Assembly (NCBI RefSeq): GCF_000966195.1 | Contig: NZ_LAHL01000012.1 | Coordinates: 1 to 64,000 of the forward strand | Source of the DNA: Domibacillus robiginosus | GTDB lineage: Bacteria; Bacillota; Bacilli; Bacillales; Domibacillaceae | Reading direction: 5' to 3' | DNA: 64,000 nt | Shown: positions 7,729 through 14,874 of the stretch, piece by piece | Layout of the letters: every line of letters begins with the position of its first letter | How positions within the stretch are numbered: position 1 is the first letter of the stretch | Notes under the pieces: model-generated | What the model was told of the DNA's origin: nothing | What the model saw: the letters and a program-made list of their open reading frames with translations, nothing else | Database searches by the model: none | Position numbers and translations under genes: made by a program

Positions 7729-8913
7729 TTATTTTACTTCTGCTGCAACCTTTGTAAGGTTCACCCATTCGCCTTTTTCCGCTGATTCCAGAATCGCATC
7801 TGAAATCACTGCGATTTGGTAGCCGTCTTCAAAGTCAGGTGAGACGCTTGTATCTTCTACAATAGATTTCATAAAGTCATATGTTTCAATAATTTTCGTT
7901 TCACCGTAGCCGATTCCAAGTGCCGGGATTGGCCATAAACCTTCACCGTATGGATGAGCAGGACCTGTGTACACCGTTCTGAAGCCACGGCTGTCGCCCG
8001 GATCATCTGAGAAGCACACTTGCAGTTCATCGCGGCGTTCATAGTTAAAGACGAGCGAGCCTTTTTCACCGTGAATTTCAAATGTTAAGAAGTTGTTGCG
8101 GCCCCATGCGTTGCGGGTTGCTTCAATGCTTCCAACAGCACCATTTTCAAATTTCACGAGTGTCATGAATTCATCATCTACATCAACCACTGCTTTTGGT
8201 ACATCTTCATCTGCTTTTACTGTTCCAAGCTTATCGACGCCGCCGCTTTGAATTGGTCGTTCGCCAATCCATGTTTTTGCAACAGCGTTTACATCTGAAA
8301 TCTCCCCGACAAGGTAGCGTGCAAAGTCAATCACGTGTGTTCCGATATCGCCAAGTGCACCGGAACCTGCACGGTCTTTTTGGAAGCGCCATGAAAGGGG
8401 TGAATTCGGATCAGCCGACCAGTCCTGCAGGTACGTGCCGCGGAAATTTAGGATTTTCCCAAGCTTGCCTTCTTCAATGTATTTTTTCGCCAGCGCAACC
8501 GCTGGTGTTCTGCGGTAGTTGAACGCAACCATATGCTTTACGCCTGCTTCTTTTACCGCATCTAGCATGGTTTTCGCTTCCGCTGCATCACGCGCAAGCG
8601 GCTTTTCGGAAATAATATGCTTGCCTGCTTTAGCTGCAGCGATCGCAATTTCAGCATGAGAATCATTTGGCGTCACGATATCGATAATATCGATTTCCGG
8701 ATCTTCTACTACTTTTCTCCAGTCAGAAGAATAGTTGTCAAAACCAAGGCGTGCCGCTGCATCTTTTGCCAATTCGTCTGTTACATCTACTACTGTGTGA
8801 CGGTGTGGAATTACTGGAGCCGGCCAGAAAAACATCGGCATCCCTGCATACGCAAGTGCATGCGCTTTCCCCATAAATCCTCCGCCAATCATACCTACGT
8901 TTAACTTTTTCAT
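7729..8913 (-). CDS. lgdA: Levoglucosan-dehydrogenase-like Gfo/Idh/MocA oxidoreductase (copy 1)
   Basis: A 394-residue NAD-dependent sugar dehydrogenase. From memory it matches the characterised Pseudarthrobacter levoglucosan dehydrogenase through long conserved blocks such as LNVGMIGGGFMGKAHALAYA, MPMFFWPAP, VAFNYRRTPAVALAKKYIEE and NFRGTYLQDWSADPNSPLSW. The nucleotide-binding GGGFMG, the EKP motif (K104) and D189/H193 (GDIGTHVID) are all present. It would oxidise C3 of 1,6-anhydroglucose (levoglucosan) to 3-keto-levoglucosan. The copy at 25634-26827 differs by only two substitutions over about 380 residues plus a different tail. The tail here is WVNLTKVAAEVK. The substrate is inferred from resemblance; other 3-dehydrogenated glycosides are possible. 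Confidence 0.8.
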   Translation of the reverse strand: MKKLNVGMIGGGFMGKAHALAYAGMPMFFWPAPVIPHRHTVVDVTDELAKDAAARLGFDNYSSDWRKVVEDPEIDIIDIVTPNDSHAEIAIAAAKAGKHIISEKPLARDAAEAKTMLDAVKEAGVKHMVAFNYRRTPAVALAKKYIEEGKLGKILNFRGTYLQDWSADPNSPLSWRFQKDRAGSGALGDIGTHVIDFARYLVGEISDVNAVAKTWIGERPIQSGGVDKLGTVKADEDVPKAVVDVDDEFMTLVKFENGAVGSIEATRNAWGRNNFLTFEIHGEKGSLVFNYERRDELQVCFSDDPGDSRGFRTVYTGPAHPYGEGLWPIPALGIGYGETKIIETYDFMKSIVEDTSVSPDFEDGYQIAVISDAILESAEKGEWVNLTKVAAEVK

Positions 8914-8942
8914 TTCATTTTCCTCCTAAATGGTCATTATTT

Positions 8943-9045
8943 TTATTTTGCTGTGCTTTGAATTTCTTCTTTTCCGGCTGCTTGGGCTGCTCTGCTAAAA
9001 CTCGCTCTCTAGGTACATCCCAAACAGCAAAGCTATTTTAATTCT
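8943..9045 (-). pseudogene. Remnant of a sugar-binding protein gene
   Basis: Between the lgdA-like and TIM-barrel genes the paralogous block has a full binding-protein gene (26857-28023); here about 100 bp remains. The minus strand keeps a degenerate copy of the DGIFAIWDVPAEGVLAAARA coding region (TTTGCTGTTTGGGATGT is recognisable) joined directly to the last codons (compare PEVVQSAAK-stop), ending at the same relative TAA (8943-8945). This points to large 5' and internal deletions. It has no coding capacity. Confidence 0.75.
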
Positions 9046-9054
9046 CTTCCTTTA

Positions 9055-9864
9055 TTACTTTTCAAATGAAGATAGGAAACGCCAGCTTATTTCTGCTCCT
9101 TGCTTCGGCACTTCATAGCTGTCCAATTCAACTGTAATCCAATCGTCGTAACCGGCTTCATTCAGAAGGCGGAGCATCTCATCAAACTTCTGATGACCTT
9201 CACCGAGCGGTAGAAATTCACCATTTTGATAGTCTTTAAAATGAATGTATTTAATTCGGTCTGCATACTTGCGGACCACCTCAACTGGATCACCCCCGCC
9301 AGCTTCAATATGAGCCGTGTCAGGACATAAGCCAATTGTTGTATGCTGCATCAGCTTATCCAGCTGTTCCGGTGCTTCAACATTTGTTCCAAGATGCGGG
9401 TGATAGGTTGGAATGAGCCCTTGCTTTTCAGCAATTTCTTTTACTCTATTAAGTGCTGCTCCTAAATCTTCGTAATCGCTTTCCCGGATACCGGTTGAAC
9501 GAACTGCCCCTCCGCCAATCACTAAGTGGCGAGCGCCAAACTCAGCAGCCAGTGCCGCTGTTTCTTCAATTTTTGTAAGTTCTTCTTCTAAAATATCCGA
9601 ATAAATAAAGTTGCCGCCTGTATAAACACCGATCAGCGTTAACTCGTATTTTTCCATCAGCGCTTTAAATTCTTCTTTATTGTTCTTATATTGCATTAGG
9701 TTTCCATCAAAAATTTCAAATCCTTTAAAACCGGCTTCCGAAATCTCTTTTAATGCTTCTTCGGTAGACCCATTCGCTAAGTAATAAAGATCTTTTATCG
9801 AAGTGACTCCGGCAGGATGACCGACAACCCCGCCCCACGTATTTGTTTGGTATCCAAATTTCAT
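9055..9864 (-). CDS. Sugar phosphate isomerase/epimerase (AP-endonuclease-2 TIM barrel), copy 1
   Basis: A 269-residue TIM-barrel enzyme of the IolE/IolI/xylose-isomerase-like family. It starts MKFGYQTNTWGG at 9864, after a TTTTCCTCC-complement ribosome binding site; longer in-frame extensions are not supported. Metal-binding motifs are visible in order: YHPHLGT, CPDTAHIEAGG, HFKD and VELDS. It differs from the paralog at 28061-28870 at 23 of 269 positions by hand count. Members isomerise, epimerise or dehydrate ketosugars and ketoinositols. Beside an LGDH-like dehydrogenase it is a candidate for acting on the 3-keto intermediate (elimination or hydration). The exact step is unknown. Confidence 0.85.
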   Translation of the reverse strand: MKFGYQTNTWGGVVGHPAGVTSIKDLYYLANGSTEEALKEISEAGFKGFEIFDGNLMQYKNNKEEFKALMEKYELTLIGVYTGGNFIYSDILEEELTKIEETAALAAEFGARHLVIGGGAVRSTGIRESDYEDLGAALNRVKEIAEKQGLIPTYHPHLGTNVEAPEQLDKLMQHTTIGLCPDTAHIEAGGGDPVEVVRKYADRIKYIHFKDYQNGEFLPLGEGHQKFDEMLRLLNEAGYDDWITVELDSYEVPKQGAEISWRFLSSFEK

Positions 9865-9983
9865 TGTTTTTCCTCCATTTTGAAATAGTTTGTAAAAGTG
9901 CAACATCGATTGCGAATGCGGCTCCACCACCTCCTTAAAGGAATAACTTAAGATGATCAAGAATGTTTATCAAAGAGTGCTCC

Positions 9984-10101
9984 GTAAACGTTTACATCAT
10001 CTGCAAAATTTTTTATAGCCTATCTGTCTTTCTCTGCACAAAAACTCTTTATTAGCAAGATCAATCGCAATTGCTCCTTAGGTCTATCTGTAAACGTTTA
10101 C
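9984..10101. promoter_or_regulatory. Pair of LacI-type operators GTAAACGTTTAC (copy 1)
   Basis: Two perfect 12-base palindromes GTAAACGTTTAC lie at 9984-9995 and 10090-10101, with starts 106 bp apart. They match the pair at 28977-29093, so the duplicated block kept both operators although its own lacI gene is destroyed. The LacI protein encoded at 29116-30117 could still act here. Confidence 0.75.
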
Positions 10102-10126
10102 ATCAACTTTTTAAAAATGCATGTTT

Positions 10127-10321
10127 TTAACGGCTGCATTTATGGCATGAATTCCGAGGAACAAGCTTGTTCTCTAAAACATGCTGTAATTTTTCTAGCT
10201 CCTGTTTTGTCACGAGGCCCATCAGCAATTCCTTCGCTACCGTTTCCGGCTTGCTTAACACCCTGGATACTGTAGCGATTAAAATGTTTGCCTGTTTAGC
10301 TGCCTCTTTCATTCCTGGCAT
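10127..10321 (-). pseudogene. lacI-family regulator collapsed by an in-frame internal deletion
   Basis: The first 31 codons (MPGMKEAAKQANILIATVSR, then VLSKPETVAKE) are the N-terminal helix-turn-helix of the LacI protein at 29116-30117. They join in frame to that protein's last 33 codons (LLMGLVTKQELEKLQHVLEN and following). About 269 codons are missing. In the intact gene the deletion ends carry similar short sequences, AGCGAAGGA and AGCGATGGA, suggesting recombination between short repeats. The 64-codon product lacks the effector domain and half of the DNA-binding domain, so it should not function as a repressor. Confidence 0.85.
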
Positions 10322-10494
10322 GTTAGGATTCTCTTTTCTTTTTTATTTCTTATTGTTTGCTATAACCGCATTGTAACCGTATCCAATTTTAGTGTCTAAC
10401 CGCCTTCCGACATAATTTTCTTCCATTCAACAATATATTTCTTAGGTTTCAGACTTAAAAATTGTCCTTTTAAACAAAAAAAGTAGAAATTTAA

Positions 10495-10528
10495 AAAAAT
10501 AAAAAAGCTCAGCAACTTGTGTTGAGCT
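10495..10528 (-). terminator. Duplicated terminator-like hairpin
   Basis: On the minus strand the stem AGCTCA / TGAGCT (10506-10528) is followed by T6. It corresponds to the response-regulator terminator at 30302-30330 and marks the outer end of the duplicated block. No response-regulator sequence is found beyond it here. Confidence 0.6.
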
Positions 10529-10614
10529 CGGTTTGCAGAAAAGCCTTCATCTTGAAAGCGATGTTTACAATTTTTAGGTATGATGAAACTATCCAAACCT
10601 TATGGGGGATTTAT

Positions 10615-10788
10615 ATGTTATCAAAACATCCAAAAAACTCTGGAATAAAATGGAAGTGATTGCGCCGCCCAACCAACTTGTGCCAGCTGACCACCTAGTT
10701 CACATAATCGGGGCGGTGATCGACTGCGACTTCATTTATCCATTGGTAGAAGACATGTATTCAGCCGATAACGTGCCTCTTCTCCAGT
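10615..10788 (+). mobile_element. IS1182-family transposase 5' remnant
   Basis: After a GGGGG ribosome binding site the reading MLSKHPKNSGIKWK, then in another frame EVIAPPNQLVPADHLVHIIG and AVIDCDFIYPLVEDMYSADN, is the N-terminus of an IS1182-type DDE transposase, broken by a frameshift near 10650. It ends abruptly where a TnpB fragment on the opposite strand begins. Confidence 0.75.
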
Positions 10789-10932
10789 TAAGTGCTCGTA
10801 GACAAACCGGCAGCAGCCGATCGTTTGGTTAATCAGTTGTTTTTGCTCGTCACTTGGATGAATTTTAAACCGAAAGGCTTTAAAATGAAGGTTCTTTTTT
10901 TCATCTTTTTTGGTTTTTATCATTTTTCTCAA
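10789..10932 (-). mobile_element. TnpB (IS200/IS605 OrfB) N-terminal remnant
   Basis: The reading LHFKAFRFKIHPSDEQKQLI then NQTIGCCRFVYEHL is the conserved N-terminus of a TnpB RNA-guided nuclease. Only about 48 codons remain; the RuvC domain is absent. The hairpin at 11021-11048 upstream is probably part of the same element's end. Confidence 0.8.
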
Positions 10933-11020
10933 CCGCTGAACATTTGTTCTGCACCTAATTATACCCTTTTAGCAATAGAGCGTTCAAAAAAAAAGAATGA
11001 CTGAAAGAGCAACGATTCAT

Positions 11021-11048
11021 CCCCCACTTAGTAAGCTTGAAGTGGGGG
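11021..11048. repeat. Hairpin CCCCCACTT...AAGTGGGGG (IS605-type end)
   Basis: CCCCCACTT at 11021-11029 pairs with AAGTGGGGG at 11040-11048. This subterminal palindrome is typical of IS200/IS605 elements in Bacillaceae and sits upstream of the TnpB remnant. Confidence 0.65.
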
Positions 11049-11122
11049 TGTTCTCGCCGAAGATGATAAAAACCCTGGCCTTTGTTTGATAGAAGAAGCG
11101 GGCTAAGCAGGAGGATGGTTTG

Positions 11123-11419
11123 CTATTTTACAAGGTCCTGGCTTGTTTGTGCGACAGCCAGATCAATTTTTGCCTGTTCTTCCAGGCTGTAAGGGTGGTA
11201 ATAGCCTTTTTCCATCATATATTTGCTGATCTGTTCATGGGTTGAAATAGTGGCCATCAGCTGTTCACGCAGGGCCGAACGCAATTCAGGTGTGGCGGCT
11301 TCCGTGAGCGCAAACGCCGCATTTCTCACGCCGGATTTAGCAGAAATCAAAAAGTCTGTTGCAATCACCTGATCCGTCATTCCACTCATTCCCGCAACGT
11401 TTTTAAATAATTCATTCAT
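11123..11419 (-). CDS. CotF-like spore coat family protein
   Basis: A 98-residue protein of the spore coat CotF family (PF07875). It has the helical core DFLISAKSGVRNAAFALTEA, ATPELRSALREQL and the tail KGYYHPYSLEEQ. A very similar protein (DSGIAIEFLLSVKNGVRNCA) is encoded divergently at 11996-12355. It overlaps the stop of the preceding small gene by ATGA, so the two are translationally coupled. It is presumably made in the mother cell late in sporulation. Confidence 0.82.
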   Translation of the reverse strand: MNELFKNVAGMSGMTDQVIATDFLISAKSGVRNAAFALTEAATPELRSALREQLMATISTHEQISKYMMEKGYYHPYSLEEQAKIDLAVAQTSQDLVK

Positions 11420-11622
11420 TGTATAATGCCCCCTCCCGGTAAAAATGTTTTTAGCTGCTGAAGGTGCTGCTGGCCTGCTTGTGCATCTGCTTCAAGCAGG
11501 GTTTTTAATTCCGTGTCCTGCGCAAGCTTGCTCATCGTCGCTGATTTTGTTGTACAGAGGCTTTTAAAAACGACTAATTCATGCAATTCCAGAGACTCGT
11601 GCTGGCCTAAATGATTCCTCAC
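11416..11622 (-). CDS. Small CotF-partner protein
   Basis: A protein of about 68 residues, HLGQHESLELHELVVFKSLC and following, similar to the small protein at 11771-11977 (FHETMELHEMINFKTVCMLK). A GTG at 11622 preceded by GAAGAGGTG is the likely start. A GTG at 11631 is also in frame but falls within that ribosome binding site. It resembles the N-terminal half of longer CotF proteins, suggesting a split two-gene form (small gene plus CotF gene). Function is unknown beyond probable coat association. Confidence 0.7.
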   Translation of the reverse strand: MRNHLGQHESLELHELVVFKSLCTTKSATMSKLAQDTELKTLLEADAQAGQQHLQQLKTFLPGGGIIQ

Positions 11623-11770
11623 ATTGATCACCTCTTCAGTTATTCATCCACGCTTCTTATTTTGGCTCTTCACCTCCTGCTTATTCAAACATACACGGAT
11701 TTAATCCTCTGAATAAATGAAGAAAATAAAAGGGAAAATGAAGTTGTGACTAATGATAGGGGTGAGAAAT

Positions 11771-11977
11771 ATGAACCAAAAAAAATTGGCCTTTCATGAA
11801 ACAATGGAACTCCACGAAATGATTAACTTTAAAACCGTCTGTATGCTGAAATCAAAACTCATGCAGGGTGCCTGCTTTGACAGTGATTTAAAAGCGATGA
11901 TGGAAAAAGATGCACAGCAGTCAATTCACCAAATGAATGAATTATTAGAGCTTTATAAAGGAGCCAGAACACTTTAA
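11771..11977 (+). CDS. Small CotF-partner protein (divergent copy)
   Basis: A 68-residue helical protein, MNQKKLAFHETMELHEMINF and following. The ATG at 11771 follows AGGGGTGAG at 11758-11766. It is the paralog of the small gene at 11416-11622 and is followed after 18 bp by its CotF-like partner. The LHE-FK pattern suggests a two-helix coat-associated protein. Confidence 0.7.
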   Translation: MNQKKLAFHETMELHEMINFKTVCMLKSKLMQGACFDSDLKAMMEKDAQQSIHQMNELLELYKGARTL

Positions 11978-11995
11978 TTTTTGGAGGTGGAAAGT

Positions 11996-12355
11996 GTGAA
12001 TGACTATTTAGATCCGATTAATTCAGTAGGAATGCCCGAGCTTGCTGATTCCGGCATTGCAATAGAGTTTTTGCTGTCTGTAAAAAATGGAGTAAGAAAC
12101 TGTGCGGTGGCTATAACAGAAGCAGCTACGCCGGAAGTCCGCTCTGTATTGATCAAACATCTGGAGCAGGGCATTGATCTTCACGGTGAAGTAACGGAAT
12201 TAATGCTGCATAAAGGCTGGCTCTATCCGTATGATGTGGATAAACAAATGCAGCTGGACATTAAGTCCGCTGAAACGGCTGTCGACATTGCCCGGCTGCC
12301 ACTCTTCCCGACCAATACAAATCGAAAAGGGTTATTTCCAACCCCGCCTAAATAA
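11996..12355 (+). CDS. CotF-like spore coat family protein (divergent copy)
   Basis: A 119-residue CotF-family protein with the core GIAIEFLLSVKNGVRNCAVA, ITEAATPEVRSVLIKHLEQG and KGWLYPYDVDKQ. The GTG at 11996 is chosen because GGAGGTGG lies at 11983-11990. The C-terminal tail ends NRKGLFPTPPK. It is followed by the zinc alcohol dehydrogenase gene after 29 bp, probably in one transcript. Confidence 0.82.
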   Translation: MNDYLDPINSVGMPELADSGIAIEFLLSVKNGVRNCAVAITEAATPEVRSVLIKHLEQGIDLHGEVTELMLHKGWLYPYDVDKQMQLDIKSAETAVDIARLPLFPTNTNRKGLFPTPPK

Positions 12356-12384
12356 ATATGACCATCGTGGAGGAGGTTTAATAA

Positions 12385-13521
12385 ATGAAAGCTGTCACAT
12401 ATCAAGGTGTAAAAGAGGTTGTTGTAAAAGAAGTAGAGGCGCCCACTATTCAAAAACCGGATGACATTATTGTCAAACCCACATTATCAGCAATCTGCGG
12501 GTCCGATCTGCATTTGATTCACGGCATGATTCCCAATCTTCAGCCGGATTATATTATCGGACATGAACCGATGGGAATCGTGGAGGAAGTCGGTCCGGCT
12601 GTTACAAAAGTGAAAAAAGGAGACCGCGTCATAATCCCGTTTAACATTAGCTGTGGGGAATGCTGGTTTTGTAAGCATGAACTGGAAAGCCAGTGTGACA
12701 ACTCGAATGACAATGGTCAAATGGGCGCTTATTTTGGCTATACTGGAACGACAGGGGGATATCCTGGCGGGCAGGCAGAATATATGCGTGTTCCATATGG
12801 GAATTTTACACCGTTTAAAATTCCGGAAGACAGCGAGGTCGAGGATGAGAAACTCGTCCTCTTAGCAGACGCCGCTTCGACGGCTTATTGGACCGTTGAC
12901 AATTCCGGCTTAAAAGAAGGTGATACAGCTATTATTTTCGGCTGCGGACCAGTTGGACTGCTCGCTCAAAAATTTGCCTGGTTAAAAGGCGCAAAACGTG
13001 TGATTGCGGTTGATTATGTGGGGTATCGTCTTGAGCATGCGAAGAGAACAAATAAAGTGGAAATTGTGAACTTTGAAGAAGAGCAAAATATCGGCAATTA
13101 CCTGAAAGAAATGACAGGCGGCGGGGCAGACGTCGTCATGGACTGCGTGGGAATGGACGGAAAAATGACGCCTATCGAATTTCTGGCGACCGGCATGAAA
13201 CTTCAGGGCGGTGCTTTAGGCGCTCTTGTCGCAGCCAGCCAGGCTGTCCGCAAAGGCGGCACGATTCAAATAACAGGTGTATATGGCGGAATGTACAACG
13301 CTTTTCCGCTCGGTGATATTTTTCAGCGCAATGTCAATATTCGAAGCGGCCAGGCTCCTGTTATTCACTACATGCCTCATTTGTATAAGCTGATTGCGGA
13401 AGGAAAAGTCGATCCGGGCGATGTGGTTACCCACATTCTGCCGCTTGATCAAGCAAAAAAAGGATATGAATTGTTTGACACAAAAACGGATGACTGCATA
13501 AAAGTTGTACTGAAACCATAA
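12385..13521 (+). CDS. Zinc-dependent alcohol dehydrogenase (formaldehyde-dehydrogenase-like)
   Basis: A 378-residue medium-chain dehydrogenase. The catalytic zinc site is shown by CGSDLHL and GHEPMGIVEEVG. The structural zinc loop has CGECWFCKHELESQC, and the cofactor fold has FGCGPVGLLAQ. The insert YFGYTGTTGGYPGGQAEYMR marks the glutathione-independent formaldehyde/alcohol dehydrogenase-like subgroup. GGAGGAGG precedes the ATG closely. Its position behind CotF-like genes is odd for a metabolic enzyme; similar pairings in other spore formers would be worth checking. The substrate is not predictable. Confidence 0.88.
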   Translation: MKAVTYQGVKEVVVKEVEAPTIQKPDDIIVKPTLSAICGSDLHLIHGMIPNLQPDYIIGHEPMGIVEEVGPAVTKVKKGDRVIIPFNISCGECWFCKHELESQCDNSNDNGQMGAYFGYTGTTGGYPGGQAEYMRVPYGNFTPFKIPEDSEVEDEKLVLLADAASTAYWTVDNSGLKEGDTAIIFGCGPVGLLAQKFAWLKGAKRVIAVDYVGYRLEHAKRTNKVEIVNFEEEQNIGNYLKEMTGGGADVVMDCVGMDGKMTPIEFLATGMKLQGGALGALVAASQAVRKGGTIQITGVYGGMYNAFPLGDIFQRNVNIRSGQAPVIHYMPHLYKLIAEGKVDPGDVVTHILPLDQAKKGYELFDTKTDDCIKVVLKP

Positions 13522-13549
13522 ATACAAAAAAGAAGCGCCTTCGCCATGA

Positions 13550-13610
13550 TAAACTGAGCCCCGAATGGTGGACAATTTTAAAAAAGTGACCCTATTCGGA
13601 GTTCAGTTTA
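13550..13610. repeat. 61-bp palindromic MITE-like remnant
   Basis: TAAACTGAGCCCCGAATGG (13550-13568) is repeated inverted as CTATTCGGAGTTCAGTTTA (13592-13610) with three mismatches. The ends resemble IS3-family termini (TGAACTGA...CC...GGACA). The element has no coding capacity. As a hairpin it may also end the dehydrogenase transcript. Confidence 0.55.
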
Positions 13611-13700
13611 GGATGCTCCTATGTTTGAAGGTAAACTGTCCAACTTGCATAAAAGTCTTGTCTGCTTTTATACTTACCTTCCTCTTTTTATTGTCACTTT

Positions 13701-14474
13701 TTATAACTTCTCTTTCTCCAATGACTTATTGGCTGGTGCAAACCAGCCGATCAAGGCAATGGCCACTAATACGCCATAAAAAACCAGCGTCCAGGCAGTG
13801 CTGTGTGGAAAGTGATGGTCTAGGAACCCAATATCCTCGTGGGCAAGCGTAATGACAGCCAGTTTGACACCGACCCAGGCTACAATGGCATAAGCCGTTG
13901 TTTCCAAAGCCGGACGCTGGTCAAGAAGTTTCACAAACCAGGTTGCTGCATACTTAATCAGGATAAGGCCGGCAATCCCTCCAATTACAACAACTATAAA
14001 TTGCCCTCCATCCATGCCGCCAAAATCCTCAAGCGGTGAATCCGGAAGACCAAGAGCTAAAGCAACCGCAGCCAGAATCGAATCAATCGCAAAAGCGAGG
14101 TCCGCTAGGGCAATCTTTCCTACTGTAGGCCAGAAACCTTTCCCAGCAGCATCCTCTTTGACCTCCTCACGAATATTTTCATTTTCTTTCCCGAAACGGG
14201 CCTTAATCACATGCTTTAAGCCTAAGTAAAGAAGATACGCTGCTCCTATCGCCTGGATCTGCCAGACATTTGCAATAAACGAAATGGCAAAAAGCGCCGC
14301 AAATCGGAAAGCAAATGCCATTATGATTCCATGATTTATCGCTCTTTTTTTCTGATCTTCGGGTAAATGCTTGGCGATAACCGCCAGCACAAGGGCGTTA
14401 TCAGCCGATAGCAATCCTTCTAATCCAATTAAAATTAACAATGTCCAGGCATATTCCAGCCAGAGTGACTCCAT
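13701..14474 (-). CDS. TerC family membrane protein (YkoY/YceF-like, predicted manganese exporter)
   Basis: A 257-residue integral membrane protein with about seven hydrophobic helices. Both family motifs with metal-coordinating acidic residues are present: LEGLLSADNALVLAVIAKHL in helix 1 and LADLAFAIDSILAAVALALG in the middle. Bacillus members YceF and YkoY export manganese and help metallate exoenzymes, so that is the likely role here. It lies alone between a palindromic remnant and a leader region with a terminator-like hairpin. I did not recognise a yybP-ykoY riboswitch. Confidence 0.85.
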   Translation of the reverse strand: MESLWLEYAWTLLILIGLEGLLSADNALVLAVIAKHLPEDQKKRAINHGIIMAFAFRFAALFAISFIANVWQIQAIGAAYLLYLGLKHVIKARFGKENENIREEVKEDAAGKGFWPTVGKIALADLAFAIDSILAAVALALGLPDSPLEDFGGMDGGQFIVVVIGGIAGLILIKYAATWFVKLLDQRPALETTAYAIVAWVGVKLAVITLAHEDIGFLDHHFPHSTAWTLVFYGVLVAIALIGWFAPANKSLEKEKL

Positions 14475-14604
14475 TCATCCCTCTCCTTCCTAAAACGTAA
14501 AGTGTGTTGTAAAAATTGCAATATTAACAGTATTACCCTTCTAATTCGTAGGTAACCTATTGAATACGGTGGTTTCTTAAAATGTTTCTTCTCTATACGC
14601 TAGC

Positions 14605-14658
14605 AAAAAAGCGCTCCGAGCCGGGGCGTTTCAAACACAACATAATACCCTTATGTTG
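14605..14658 (-). promoter_or_regulatory. Leader region of terC with two hairpins and a T run
   Basis: In the 400-bp gap upstream of terC, the minus strand has the palindrome CAACATAA-N5-TTATGTTG (14638-14658). This is followed by a GC-rich hairpin (CGCCCCG / CGGAGCG, one mismatch, 14612-14628) and T6 (14605-14610), about 130 bases before the terC start. No minus-strand gene ends here, so it may act as an attenuator in the 5' leader. Nothing else was recognised in 14475-14874. Confidence 0.4.
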
Positions 14659-14874
14659 AATTGGTTTCAATTTTGATGGATGTTTTCTTATTATTGGAAA
14701 AACTGTCGCGATAGTAAAATCCCTTTAAGAATTTGCTTATAAATAGAAAAAAACATTCATCAATTTTGTTTTTATCCCTTTTTAGTTTAATTTTATCGAG
14801 TTACATACTTCGGATCGAACTAATGGATAATAACAATGAAAGGAAAGAAACTAAAATAAACGGAGTGAAGTAAG

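Noticed and set aside
10732-10932. Intact short TnpB-like protein
   Set aside because: Only the first ~48 codons are TnpB; the rest is antisense to the IS1182 remnant, so it is not a functional gene.
14475-14874. yybP-ykoY manganese riboswitch upstream of terC
   Set aside because: Its conserved sequence elements were not recognisable on the minus strand; only hairpins and a T run were seen.
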